From NCBI RefSeq assembly GCF_000208745.1, contig NC_030854.1, positions 21,634,410-21,698,409 of the forward strand: 64,000 nucleotides of DNA. Direction: 5' to 3'. Every line of letters begins with the position of its first letter. Position 1 is the stretch's first letter. The notes under the pieces were generated by a model that was not told where the DNA came from, searched no databases, and was given only the letters and a program-made list of their open reading frames with translations. Origin of the DNA: Theobroma cacao (Eukaryota; Streptophyta; Magnoliopsida; Malvales; Malvaceae). The translations under genes were made by a program, and so were the position numbers. Positions 21,901-33,626 of this stretch are shown one piece after another.

Positions 21901-22671
21901 CTTACTTGACTTTTCTTCCCCATTTCACTATTTTCTCATCTTTTCTCTTCATTTTCTTTGTCATGGACGGCTTGTCCATGAATTCATGACTTTTGACTTA
22001 TTTTCTCCACTTATTTTATGTACTAAAATCACATGACAAAAGACTTTATCACCTTCCACCCACCACTCACATTTTTACTTTATGGTTTATTTATTCATTT
22101 CTTGTCCCATTCAACCTACATGTACATCTCATATTACTCATAACCTAGCCTTCCTTAATTAGAAAATTCTCCTTTTTAACTTCAAATATCAAAATTGCAA
22201 ATGAGTCCTTAAACTTTTCCTTATTTACCATGTGACTCCTTCAACTTCCATCTTTTACAATTGGTTCCTTCCAACATTTCTTAAACTCGAATTTCCTTCT
22301 ATTACCTTCTTCTACACATGTACAAATGAAGTATAAAGTTTGTATTCCGACACGGTATCCCGATAATATTTAAAATATTTATTTACCCGTGCTATCTTTA
22401 CTTAATAAAGACACGCGTCCCCATTAACGTCATTTTTCTCCGAAATTTTCTCATTCTTCTTCTCCCCCACTTAGATTAACCATATACTCCTTCTTCATGA
22501 AAAATTTTGACATTGAATAAATATTAATATTTTAATATCATTTTATTAATATAATATTATTTTATTTTAAAAATTTTCTCTTATCTCTTTGGTACCCAAA
22601 ATACCTTATTATGCCTTAATTGACATCCAATAACCTTTATTAGTCACCATATCAAAGTACGGAGTATTACA
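18952..22671 (-). repeat. 5' LTR of element B
   Basis: Full 3.72 kb LTR, read on the minus strand from TGTAATACTCCG to a terminal TGTGACA-type end. It is the best reference for the family because it has neither the deletion of the A 5' LTR nor the H1 insertion. It holds four 54-bp units (19742-19957) and the TGGGC/GCCCA cluster near 21040-21180. Confidence 0.88.
19742..19957 (-). repeat. 54-bp tandem repeat in the 5' LTR of B, four units
   Basis: Same unit as in element A, in reverse. Every unit keeps the ATGTGC/GCACAT arms, while the loop has single-base changes. Confidence 0.88.
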
Positions 22672-25600
22672 CAAATGGTCCACAAAGAAACAAAGAATAG
22701 CGTTTTCCAAGAGTCCCTTTTTTGAGGTGGGTAAGGATATAACATCCATGTAGTGAAGAAAGAAATGGGACTACCTGGAGCAACCCATTTAATATTCTGA
22801 TAATTCTATTTTATAAAATTATTTTACTCCAATTTTGTTATTAAATATTAGCTAAGTCCTCAATTTTCAATTGTTATTTTATTTATTTTTAGTAGTTTTT
22901 ATAATTAGGGTATTTTAAGTTAGTTATTTTAATTTTATGTTTTTCTTGTTAATTTGGTTGTTATTTATTGGTTTTTATTTCTTTTGTAGGATTAAAGGTG
23001 ATTGGGCTTAATTTTGGAAAGTAAGGTGTAGACAGACCCAAAATCTGCTTGCATATACTTCGGTATTTTGGCCATATCTTGAGTTACAAAACTCCAAATG
23101 ATGCGATTCTTCAACCAGTGGAAAGCTAAGAGACAGAGCTACAATTTTTATGAGATTACTTTGCCTAGTTCTACTTTGAAGATAGAGAAAATCGCGTTGG
23201 AAAATGGCTGGACGTACTATGCCGGGAATGGAAATTTGTAAAGACTGATAATTGATTTTTGGGCCTTTCATTACACTTTTAAGCCCAATTAAGCCCTAGG
23301 TCAGCTGAAGGAAATTTAGGTTAAGTCTATTAGTATAAGTAAGATATGTTTAACAACATTAGGGTAGAGAACTTTTGAGAGACTCAAGAAGTTACAAGTT
23401 GAGGCTGAAACTTGGAGATCAAGGCGAAAAATATTGTTTTGTTTTCTTCCTTAGTTTTTATCTTTCTTGATACTTTCAATGGTTGAATTTTATACAATGT
23501 TATTTTATTTTGCAATTAAGAGTAGCTAATTTTCTTTTTCTAGGATTGCAATTGAACTCACATGTAGTCTAAGTTTTTAATCTTTTTCTTACTTATTTTT
23601 AATGGGATTTGAATTGTTTATTCCAATTTGTTCTTAATGCTTTTAATTGCTTGGCCACCAATTAAATTGATCTAGGAACCTAAACAAACTTGGAAAAAGG
23701 AGTTTAGAGAAAACTAAAATTGGGATAGCATGTGATCAAATTAATTGATTTGCGTATAGGATAAGGATATAACTATAGGCTATATGTAGCCAGATTAGAG
23801 CCTGAACTTAATGAGTCTGTTTTAATTTCAAATCACATAGGGATATAGTGTTTTAGTTAAAATAGATATTTTTCTAAGTTGAGTCAGGAGATCCTTATAA
23901 ATAATTTAGGGGACTTTAGGTTAGCAATTCAACCCATTCAAATAAGTTAAGGAAGAGAGATAAAGATTTAGATAAAGTGTGAGGGATATTGTAATGTTAG
24001 GTTTATTGATTGGATATTTTCTCAAGTTATTATTTTGATTTTATTGTTGGTTTTAATTTTAGTTAATTTTAGTTTTAATTAATTATTTAATTTTGATTAT
24101 TTGGATAAATAAATTGTTCTAATTTAGTACTTGTAAAGTTTTTAGATCAATTCCCTGTGGGATCGATACCCTACTTGCTAATATACTATCTATTTGATAC
24201 GTAAACTTGCGTAGTAGGATTTTAACTGACATATGCCATTTGCTACAACATGTAGCCCAAGTTTCTCAAGCTGTTGCACAATCAAAGAAAAGATAAAAAG
24301 GAGTTTCAAGGAAAGACTTACAAAATGTACAGACCATTGCCTCGTTACTAATGATTCCTTTGTCCATCTAATTTGCCTTGGCTGCTAATTTCCAGTGAAG
24401 AACTTGTAAACAAAAGGTTTCAACCTTGGGGGGGCTAATATATTCCATAGGAGCTTCTAGTAGTTATTTGGTCTGTTTTGGGAATCAAAGTATGCGCTGC
24501 AAAAAGAATGAGCTAAATAGACTCCACTTGTGGTTAGTTTCCATATAATCGAATCTTGATCAGTTGGGTGCAAATGAGCACTTTGAAAAATGATTTTGAA
24601 GTCAGTTCATTGGTTTGTTTGCCAACTTAGCAATTGTTTTCTTAATTTAATGTCCCATATCCATTATTCGTTAGACTATCGTCCTCAGTCAACTGTAGTG
24701 GCTTTTTTGTTGGCTACTAACCTAAAGATTCTTAGGAAAAGACTAGCAAGATGAATGTTCTCTATCTAAATATCATTCCAAAGGGAGATTTTTGAACCAT
24801 TGCCAAAAGAGTATCTAAACCAATTAGAAACCAGATCATGAAATTTGCAAGAGGATCTCAAGGGTTTAGTGATGTGTTTCCAAAAGAGAGAGGGATCAAA
24901 GGATTTTTCAAAAGGCATCATAGAGCATGAATCGAACCTGTTCTTGGTTGAGACAACCTTTCGGCATAAGTTGTTGGGTTCATTAGCATATCGCCATAGC
25001 CATTTGGTGAAGAGAGCTTGGGTTTTTATGCCAAGATCGATGATTTCAAGACTTCCTTGGTCCTTAAGGTTACAAATTGAGTGCCAATTAATATAATGGA
25101 TCTTTTTCTTTTTTGAGCTCCTAAACCATAGAAAGTTCATTTAGATGCTTTCTAATTTCTATTAACTGTCATCGAAAGCTGTAAGAAAAGATACATAGTA
25201 CAAGTGAAGGCTTGACAAGACAAAATTAGTAAGGGTTTAGTGGCCACCCATCAAAAGAAATTAACCCTTCCAATTTATGAGTCGGGTGTTAAATTTGTTA
25301 ATGATTGGCTGCCACGTGCTCAAATATCAAGGATTTGCCTCTAAAGGAAGGCCTAGATAGTTAAAGGGTAGGTTATCCGTTTTGCAACCCACCAATGCAG
25401 CATAATGGTCAAGGAGATATTGTTTAACAACAATTCTAACAATGCTGCCCTTAGAAAAGTTAATCTTTAAACCAAAGATAGCTTAGAAGACTTTAAGAAT
25501 TCTAGATATATTTATGACCTGATTGGATTAGGGCCCACAAATAGGAGGGTGTCATCGACGAACTAGAAGTGGGACATGGACAGTTGTGAATTCTTGATCT

Positions 25601-26550
25601 TAACCCCCTCAAAAATCCTCACATTGTTGACCTTGTGGAAAAAGATACTCAGAGATTTTGTAATGATTTTAAAGAGGAAGGGAGATAGGGGGCATCCTTG
25701 ATGAAGGCTTTTTTGAGTTTTGAACTGTGGCGTGGGAATGTCGTTTAACAAGACAGAGATTGAGGCCACAAAGATACACTACATAATCTATTTTCTCCAC
25801 CTAGAACCAAACCCCATAAGCTCCATAATAAGATCCACATAGCCCTAATCAACACTACTGAATGCTTTCTCAAAGTCAACTTTGAAAAGAAAACCAAGCT
25901 TCTTGCTTTTCTTAAGAGAATTGATAAGCTTAGAATTTGTCTACCTCACACAAATGTGAAATGGTTTTTTCTGATAAGAGTGCCAATAACTGACTTCAAT
26001 CTATTAGTTAGAACCTTTGCTAAGATTTTATAGGTGATTCCTATTAGACTTGTAGGTCGAAAGTCGAAGATAAATGAAAGCCCGTTGATCTTCAAGATCA
26101 ATATAATGAAGAAGAAGTCAATGTTGGGGTTGAATTTTCCTATGGCATAGAACTCATTCATAAATGATATGATCTCAGCTTTGAAGATTAGCCATTGCCT
26201 TTTGAATATTTTGAGATTGATGCTGCTTGGACTGGGGGCTTTGTTCCCATCACACATCTGAATAGCATTCCATATTTCCTCCTCGAAAAAGATGCTTGAA
26301 GAATAGTACTTTGCTTTACACTAATTTGGTTGAAGTAACAGTTGAATTCCTTTATTTTCAGAGTGTTTTGTCTTTTAAATAAGTTTTGAAAGTGAGAGAA
26401 GACCTTGTTTCTGCTAACTAAAGGATCGTGAAAGATGACGTCATTGCATTGAAGATGGCAAATGCTATTAACTCTTCTTCTATTAGAAGCCATGAGATGG
26501 AAAAACCTTACGTTCCTATCACATTGTTTGGTCCATTGGAGACGAGGATT
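22672..26550 (-). pseudogene. L1-type LINE ORF2 remnant, split by a solo LTR
   Basis: Degenerate reverse transcriptase ORF2 of a non-LTR retrotransposon. From right to left: the linker with CDRNVRFFHLMASNRRR (26450-26540), the RT start GNKAPSPSSINLKIFKRQW and DFRPTSLIGITYKILAKVL (25950-26260), LHQGCPLSPFLF (25563-25769), a C-terminal block (24766-25140) ending GNGSKISLWND, and the zinc-finger domain of plant LINEs (APPRLKPFVYKFF; PFYLFFDCATA) continuing beyond the solo LTR to LFFVSLWTI at 22672. The 5' half with the endonuclease is absent, as in most truncated LINE insertions. Its 3' end was separated by the insertion of element B and is not in the window. Many stops and frameshifts. Confidence 0.88.
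22798..24231 (+). mobile_element. Solo LTR of an Athila-like gypsy element
   Basis: Starts TGATAATTC and ends TTTAACTGACA, 1434 bp. Flanks TATTC (22793-22797) and TATGC (24232-24236) form a 5-bp duplication with one mismatch. Taking out the LTR and one copy of the duplication rejoins the LINE zinc-finger domain in frame, which confirms the boundaries. Internal sequence such as CCAAATGATG...GGAAAGCTAAG and the end CCCTGTGGGATCGATACCC resemble the 3' LTR at 29706-33626, so the two belong to related families. Confidence 0.9.
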
Positions 26551-28440
26551 TTATTGACGATTATCATGTCAAATTTTATTGATGATTTATTAAGGATTTC
26601 TCTAAAATTACTAAACCTTTTTGTAATTTGTTGAATAAGGATGTTGTTTTTGATTTTAACAAAAAGTGTTTGGATGCTTTTAATAGGTTGAAGAAAAAGT
26701 TGATTTCTGCCCTAATTATAGTAGCATTGGATTAGAGTTTGCATTTGAGTTGATGTGCGATGCAAGTGATTACACTTTGGGGGCTATTTTATGTCAAATG
26801 AAGGACAAGAAAGAAAATGCATGTCATATATTATCCAAGCTAGACTTTGAATAATGCATAATTGAATTATGAAACAACAGAAAAAGAATTGCTTGCTATT
26901 GTTTTTCCTTTTGATAAGTTTTGTTCTTATCTTGCAGGTTCTAAGGTTATTGTCTATAAGATCACTCAATGATCAAGTTTTTTTTTTTTCATCAAAGAAA
27001 GATGTTAAGCCATGTTTGATTTGGTGGGTGTTGTTGCTACAAAAGTTTGATCTTGAAATTTGAGATGAGAAGGGCATAGGGAATGTGGTAGTAGATAACT
27101 TGTCAAAGTTAGAACAAGGAGTAATTAGAGATGAAGATGACACTTCAATCAATGAGTTTTATAGATGAGCAACTATTAGCATTATCTCTTACTATTCCTT
27201 GGTATGTAGATATGTCAATTACTTAGTGAGTGGTATTATTCCTCAAGATTTTAATTACCATCAAAGGAAGAAATTTCTTTAGGATGTGAACCATTACTTT
27301 TGGGAAGAACCATTACTTTACAAGCATTGTTTAGATGGAATGATTAGGAGATGTGTACCACAAGAGGAGATGAAGGATATTTTAAATCTTTGCCACTCTA
27401 TAGAGTATGGTGGCCATTTTAGTTCATTGAAGATGGTTTCCAAGGTTTTGCAATTGGTATTTTATAGGCCAACCATGTTTCGAGACGCTAAGCAATATGT
27501 AAATATGTGTGATAGGTGTCAAAGAGTTGGTAATATTTCAAGGAAACATGAAATGGCCTTGAATAACATTCTTGAGGTTGAGTTGTTTGATTTATGGGGA
27601 ATCAAATTTATGGGTCCTTTTTTTTAATTTAATAATGAACATATTTTATTATTAATTGATTATGAATCTAAATGGCTAGAAGCTATTGCAAACTCTACTA
27701 ATGATTCTAAAATGGTGATAAAATTTGTTAAATAATATATCTTTTCTAGGTTTGGAGTTCCAAGGGTGATAATTAGAGATATAGGTTATCTCTTTTGTAA
27801 TTGCTAATTTGAAGCTTTGTTGAAGAAAATGGAGTAACATACAAGTTTACAACCTCATATCATCCCCAAACTAATAGGCAAGCGAAAGTTTCAAATTAGG
27901 AGTTGAAGCACATATTTGAAAGGACGGTTAGCAACTTAAGAAAATATTAGGCACATAAGTTGGATGATACATGTTAGGCATATAGGATAGCTTTTAAGAC
28001 TCCTATAGGTATGTCTCCATATAGACTTGTCTTTGGGAACTCTTATCATTTGTCAGTTAAATTGGAGTATGAGGCTTATTAGGCTATCAAAGCATTAAAT
28101 TTTGATTTGAAGGTAGTGGTTGAGAAAAGGTTGCTTTAATTAAGTGAATTAGAAGAGTTTTATTTGGAAGCTTATGAGAATGCTAAGATTTATAAGGAAA
28201 TAACTAAGTAATGGCATGATAAGCATATTCATAAGAGAGATTTTGAGGTTGGACAATAAGTGTTACTTTTTAATTCATGCTTAAGCTTTTTTTGAGCAAA
28301 CTCAAATCAAGATGGTTGGGTCCGTTCAAGTGGTTAGAGTCTACCCTTATGGTGCAATAGAGATTTGTAGTGAGGCTATTAAAGTATTCAAGGTTAATGG
28401 ACAATGCCTCAAGCCTTTTTCCATAGGTGAAGTTGTGAAA
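26551..28440 (+). pseudogene. Athila-like Ty3/gypsy pol remnant (RT end, RNase H, integrase)
   Basis: Begins in the RT thumb (HVKFY then FIKDFSKI), then RNase H (ELMCDASDYTLGAI; NYETTEKELLAIVF; VVDNLSKLEQG), and integrase with the zinc-binding domain (CHSIEYGGHFSSLKM, CDRCQRVGNIS) and core (DLWGIKFMGPF; FSRFGVPRVII). The tail reads KLKSRW-type, then GPFKVVRVYPYGAIEI and FKVNGQCLKPF. These motifs match the Athila lineage. The RT palm with its YxDD box is missing because the LINE joins here. The longest open stretch is 27286-27627; elsewhere TAA, TAG and TGA stops occur about every 30 codons. The downstream GGGAGGCAACCCAG is typical of this lineage. Confidence 0.88.
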
Positions 28441-29705
28441 AACGGTGACTTATTCCCTTTCAAATCCTTAACAATGAAGACCTAGCCATAATCAAGCTAT
28501 TGGCTATAAATAAGTGCTTATTGGGAGGCAACCCAGGCTATATCCTTTATAGATTTAGTTATAGTTTTATCTTATTTAGTTTTTATTTTTTTGTTTTAGT
28601 AAGTAGTTATGACTTTTCTCCTTAGCTTGTTTTGTTGATTGTATAGGTTTGAAAAGCATGAATTGGTGCCATTGCCATTTAACCAAGAATTGAGCATTCA
28701 TGGATAAAGTGGCTATGCATACTAGGGAAATATTGTTTATCCTTTTCTTACTTTATTTTTTACATTGAGGAGAATGTTCAATTTAAGTTGAGGGGGGGGG
28801 GGGGAGGGGGAATGGGTTATTTTATAGTTTTTATATGCATAAGTGCTGATTCTTGTTTTTTTTTTTTAAAATTGTTTATACTTCAAGGTATGTTATGATG
28901 CATAGTAAATTTAGGTGTAAATATTGTTCTTACATGATGTTTAGGAAAGATTAAGAATGCTTTGATTTTTATGATTATTGAAGTGCATATTTTTTAAAGA
29001 AGTTGTGTTGATTTTATGATTATGCATAATTGAAAAGTGTGATCTCAATATTGACATTATCCCTTGAAGCTAGTCCTAAACAAAAGTTTAAGTAAATGGG
29101 ATAATTATAAGTGGTCACAAAAATTTTCATGCATATGGTTGTAATCTACTCTAATGTTTTGAGCTGCTTAGTAACTATAAGTATTCATGAGCACCATGTT
29201 TACTCTTACGTCAAATAGTGGCTTGAAATATGAGTATGCAAAACACTTTAAGTTTATGACTTATTGAGGAACCAGGTGCTTTCATCACCAATGATAGTAT
29301 TCGTGTAAAAAAAGCAAGTGATAGCTTAAGGAAGAAATATAATTATAAGGTTATGAAATAAGAATAAAGAAAAGTCTAATTTCCTACTTTTGTTTATAGT
29401 AGTGAAAAGAGGTAATTGCAAGTTTAGTTGATTCATGATTCAATTATGTTAGTTACAAGGTCTACATGAATGTATTTGGAAGCATGTATGGACATGAAAG
29501 TAATTATTATAAGTATGCTTAGTTTTTGTTTATTTGATTTTTGCTATATTTTAAGTTATAGGATTAATGTTTGAACAATGTTGAAGTTTAAGTTGTCTAA
29601 GCATTGTAATGGTATTTTGAAGAATAATTATGATGCTAGTTTCTTTATGTTATTTGATTCTTTCTTTTGATTGATGACAAACAAATATTCAAGTTTGGGG
29701 GTATT
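28441..29705 (+). other. Non-coding 3' interior of the Athila-like element
   Basis: Contains CTTATTGGGAGGCAACCCAG near 28515, a 13-G run with a further GGGGG (28792-28810), and a polypurine-like AAGTTTGGGGGT just before the LTR. Athila elements often keep an env-like frame in this position; I see no open frame that would support one. Confidence 0.6.
28792..28810 (+). repeat. Poly-G tract
   Basis: Thirteen consecutive G, one A, five G, after AAGTTGA. It could act as an internal polypurine tract or form a G-quadruplex; the exact length may be a sequencing slip. Confidence 0.75.
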
Positions 29706-30762
29706 TGATGTGTGCATAATATGCATATATTTTATGGGGCTTAATTACTTAACTTTTTAATTATTTAGTTGATTTGGAGTTATTTTAATACCTTTTAGCT
29801 TAAATTTGAGTTGATCTAGCTTTTGTTTTGATTTGAGCTTGATAGGTAAGTAAATAAAGGAAATTTCGGCCATTTGGCCTTTTTTGTAGAAAAGGCCATG
29901 TGTGTAGACCTTTTTCGGTAATTCACACAAAACTTTAACTCTAGAGGTCCAAATGATGTGATTTTAGAGGCATTGGAAAGCTAAGAAATACGGCTACAAT
30001 TCTTCTGTTTATCATTTAGCCCATTTCGAATGGGATGAAAGAGAAAAATTCATCATAAGTTGCTGGATAGTGTGAATTGAATTAAGGAACAATGGACTTC
30101 TAATTGGATGACTTTCTAGATTTAATTCAAATTGATGAGGATATTGGCAACATGATTTGGTGGAATTCAATTGAGCTGGAGGTTTATCTGAATGAGTTAT
30201 CATAAGTTAAAAGTGAAATTAATTTAAAACTCGTAGTTGGGATAAAGTTCATGTGGCAATAAACAACTTGGGCTATTTATTTGAGTAGTTCCTAGGAGAG
30301 CTAAAAGGGAGGGGGGCAAATTTAAGGAAAGAAGAGAAATTCAAGTGAAAAGAAATGGGAGAGCTCTAGGGTGAGACCTCGACCTCTATAGCCTTGTAAC
30401 TCGGTGTAGACGCGATAACCAAGACTAGGGGTAATTTCGTCATTTCCTTAGTGAGCCCCTAGAAGTATGCTTTCAAACAATATTAAGGCCTAAGTAGGCC
30501 TAAGGCATAAATGAATGATGAAAATAAGGGTAAATGATGAAGAAAATAAAAATAATGATGATTTCCAAGGTAGGGGCAAAATGGTCATTTTTCATCTCGA
30601 GTCAAAAGTTTTAAGTTTTCATGAACCCGAGTATTTCTAAACCTTTCTAGACTTTGTTTCAGTGTAAAAAGAGTAAAAAGATTGCACAAAGGATTGAAAG
30701 AGAACAAGCTAACTTGTTGAGGGCATTTTCGTAATTTAAGTGAAAATTGGATAAGCTCTAGC

Positions 30763-30770
30763 TATAAATA
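30763..30770 (+). promoter_or_regulatory. Putative TATA box of solo LTR H2
   Basis: TATAAATA in AGCTATAAATATCC, at the position equivalent to 8555-8562 in H1. Confidence 0.6.
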
Positions 30771-31367
30771 TCCTTTTCTTTCAGCAGCTTCTTCATTCTC
30801 CAGTAGCTTCTTCTTCTTCCTTCTTCCCTTTCGCGTTTCTTCATCCTCCATGGGAGTTCTCTTCAAGCTTCCATAACTCTCTCAAGCTAGCTCCACTTTT
30901 CATGCTTTTGTGTACCCTTTCATAGAACCTTTGTATTGTACTCTTTCACTCTCTCACTTTAAAACCCTTGAAAAGTCTTACTTCCATATTCTCTCTCACT
31001 AGCTAGGTCAGAGAGAAAGAGGGGGTTTCTAAAATAGCTTGAAAATTATTGGAAAGAGTTTCAAATTTACTAAGCTACCAAGGTTCCAAAGAAGCCCCAT
31101 TGCCCCATTTGGACCATTAGAAGAAGTTAGAGTTGAGTAAAGATTTAACGAATACTAGTGAGTGAACTTACATTTCAAAATTGTTTTGGGAATATGAATG
31201 TATTTGCACAAAACATTTGAATGATTTTATCCAACTTTTCCTTAAAAATCTACTTGGGGAACAAGCCTTTGGTGAATGTTTCTATCTTGTGAAAGTGTGC
31301 CATATAATGGTTCATGTGTTATCACAATATGCATTGGATGGTTTTTTTTATGAGATAATGATGACCC

Positions 31368-31452
31368 AGCTATGTGCGTGTGGGAGTGCACATGAGTTGA
31401 TGATGACCCAGTTATGTGCGAATGGGAAGTGCACATGAACTGATGATGGTGG
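31368..31452 (+). repeat. 42-bp tandem repeat, two units, in solo LTR H2
   Basis: Two units with CTATGTGC or TTATGTGC followed by GTGCACATGA. The ATGTGC/GCACAT arms are intact in both; H1 has three units. Confidence 0.8.
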
Positions 31453-31469
31453 GATGGTATACATGATGA

Positions 31470-31470
<1 letters not shown>

Positions 31471-31551
<81 letters not shown>

Positions 31552-31552
31552 N

Positions 31553-31632
<80 letters not shown>
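31471..31632. repeat. Duplicated (TG)n(TA)n(TG)n microsatellite around a single N
   Basis: A TG-TA-TG block is repeated on both sides of one N at 31552. The pattern matches the artefact at 6366. Confidence 0.85.
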
Positions 31633-31635
<3 letters not shown>

Positions 31636-33626
31636 AGAAAGTTCATGAGTATGGTATATGGTTGTAATACATGTGATTCTTGCATGTTAAACCTTGAGAA
31701 ATTTTAAGCATGTTTAAGTTGATTTTGTCTTTGCAGCTAAATGGCCTTTCCTTGAGAGAATGAGAATTTGTTGTTGATGTCCTGTTTCTCGCTGCGGCGA
31801 AAAACTCTCGAGTTTGGAAGGTTACATTGGCTTGATTCTCGCTGCAGTGAGAAAGTTGCTGAAACTCCTCGTTGCAGCGAGAAACTGTCTATTTTGGCTT
31901 CCTGAATCTCGCTGCAGCGAGAAACTTTCTGTCCAGCATGCTAACTTGTTGGTTTTTGCCACATTTTCCATTTCTTTAACATCATGGTTGAGCATGGACT
32001 TCCAACATCAAGGAATTAATTAATTAAGTTTGAAATGAAGGGGTTTGGTGAGAAACCCTCGGCCACCAAAGAAACCCTCGGCCAATTGACAATTTGAGCT
32101 TGCAGCGAGGACCCGTCGTTTCATTTGACTTATTTGAATATTACTAAAGCTTTCATTCTTCAAATTCTTTGTTATGTATGGATATTTCATCATAAAGGGA
32201 TTAACTCATTAACGGTTTAATGAGGGGTTTTAATAAGAACCAAACTAAATTGCATTGTTTTTAAAATAAGTGCATCATGATTTCTTTAAACGTTCCTTAT
32301 CGTTTGCTTGTTCCCTTCCTTTGTTCACTCAATAGGTTTATACTCACAATTTTCAACTTCATGTTTTCATATCAAGAGGTAGCCAGTAACTAGGTCTAGG
32401 TGTCCTCGTAGATTCGTATCCTTGGTAGGTATCTTGGCATTTCGTAACCGCACCTTCACCTTGGTCACTCCGCTGGAAGCCCAGAGTCATTTTTATTGTA
32501 TATAGACAAACCCGATGTAAATTGTTAAGATATATGTTTTAGACAATGAATGTATATTTGATAAAAAATGCCACTACGAGATGGCAATGGTTAGAATTAC
32601 TTTGAATTGAAATTATGAAATGTGACTTTAATAACTTATGATGGAATGATGGACAGGTTATATAAATAGGCTTGCTTGGGCTTAGTGGGCTACGTCCATT
32701 GGGCCCATGCGCCGGTCATGGCTCGAAATTTGAGTTGTGACATCTAGTCGTCCCTTGGAGTGTGAAGATTTCAAATCAAGGATTCAAGATTTGAATCATT
32801 CATTCGAGATTTGAATCTAGATTTTTTTTATATTGTTATTTGTCAAGATGATGACTTTTGGATTTATTTTGATAAAGATTGTGTTTGATTCTTATCCTAT
32901 GAATAGCTAAATTTCTCATTCTTGGGTTTAGATGTAGTCTTTTGGTTTTCTTGTGATTACTTTTAGATGATTGATTTGAATTGATGCTTGTTAAGATTAA
33001 TCTATTTTTTTAAGGTTTAATTCTTGTGAATAAATGATAAGTATATGCATGTTGAAGGTGTTATGTGAAGGATTGAAAGATGAAACATATCATTAGTTCA
33101 TTAAGACATTAGACTTAGGGAAAGTATCCTTTAGAAATAAAAAAACTCCTTTATGGCATCGTATGGTTCATGCATGCCTAAGCCGCTACATGACCGAATC
33201 ATAGATTACCATAGAACTTAATTGGTTTATATTAAAGCTTGCGGTCACGAAAGTAGATATAGGATTAATATAAATATATTTGTTGTATCTCGAACGGGAA
33301 CATCATATACTTTACGTGATCTAGTCATTAATTTTAAAAAGATAAATTAAATCAATCAATCATAAGTTAATCATAAGGATTCAATTGATGAAATCTAAGT
33401 TCTAGAATTGCAATTATTATTGGTTAAAGTTTAAGTGATTGATAGTCTTTAATTTAGATTTTGATTGGTTAACCTTATTTAAATTAAGTTGAACTTTCTA
33501 AATAATATAGAAAACCTTAATTTTGGTACTTGATACAACCTCCTCGTAGGAATGATACTATACTCACTCTATATTATTTCACAATCCGTGCATTTGCAAG
33601 ATTATAATAACATTATATAAACAACA

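Larger units (their letters stand above)
14054..22671 (-). mobile_element. Element B: LARD-like LTR retrotransposon, 3' LTR truncated
   Basis: Minus-strand relative of element A with 5' LTR 18952-22671, primer-binding site, interior, polypurine tract and 3' LTR 15604 down to 14054. The 3' LTR has lost its distal half: it stops inside the TGGGC-rich segment and abuts the end of element A. The base after the 5' LTR starts CAAAT (22672-22676), which lies inside LINE coding sequence, so B inserted into the LINE; the second CAAAT and the rest of the LINE are missing from the other side. Interior and LTRs align with those of A throughout and lack insertion H1. Confidence 0.8.
30370..32742 (+). mobile_element. 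Solo LTR H2 (family H), inserted in the Athila-like LTR
   Basis: Starts GGTGAGACCTCGACC (the expected TG has become GG) and ends GAGTTGTGACA. It is flanked by a perfect duplication, TCTAG, at 30365-30369 and 32743-32747. It aligns over its length with H1 (8165-10821), including the TATA box, the CTATGTGC units, the TA/TG microsatellite, the GCAGCGAG palindromes and the end module. No interior is present. Confidence 0.93.
29706..33626 (+). repeat. 3' LTR of the Athila-like element, split by solo LTR H2
   Basis: Starts TGATGTGTGCATAATATGC directly after a G-rich polypurine tract. It continues after the insertion at 32748 and appears to end near AAACAACA at 33626. Without the insertion it is about 1.5 kb. 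The right boundary is approximate because the 5' LTR and both flanks are missing. The middle part resembles the solo LTR at 22798-24231. Confidence 0.7.

Noticed and set aside
33201..33626. A host gene or tRNA near the Athila-like LTR end
   Set aside because: No tRNA cloverleaf or splice-bounded frame is visible; the sequence fits the end of an LTR.
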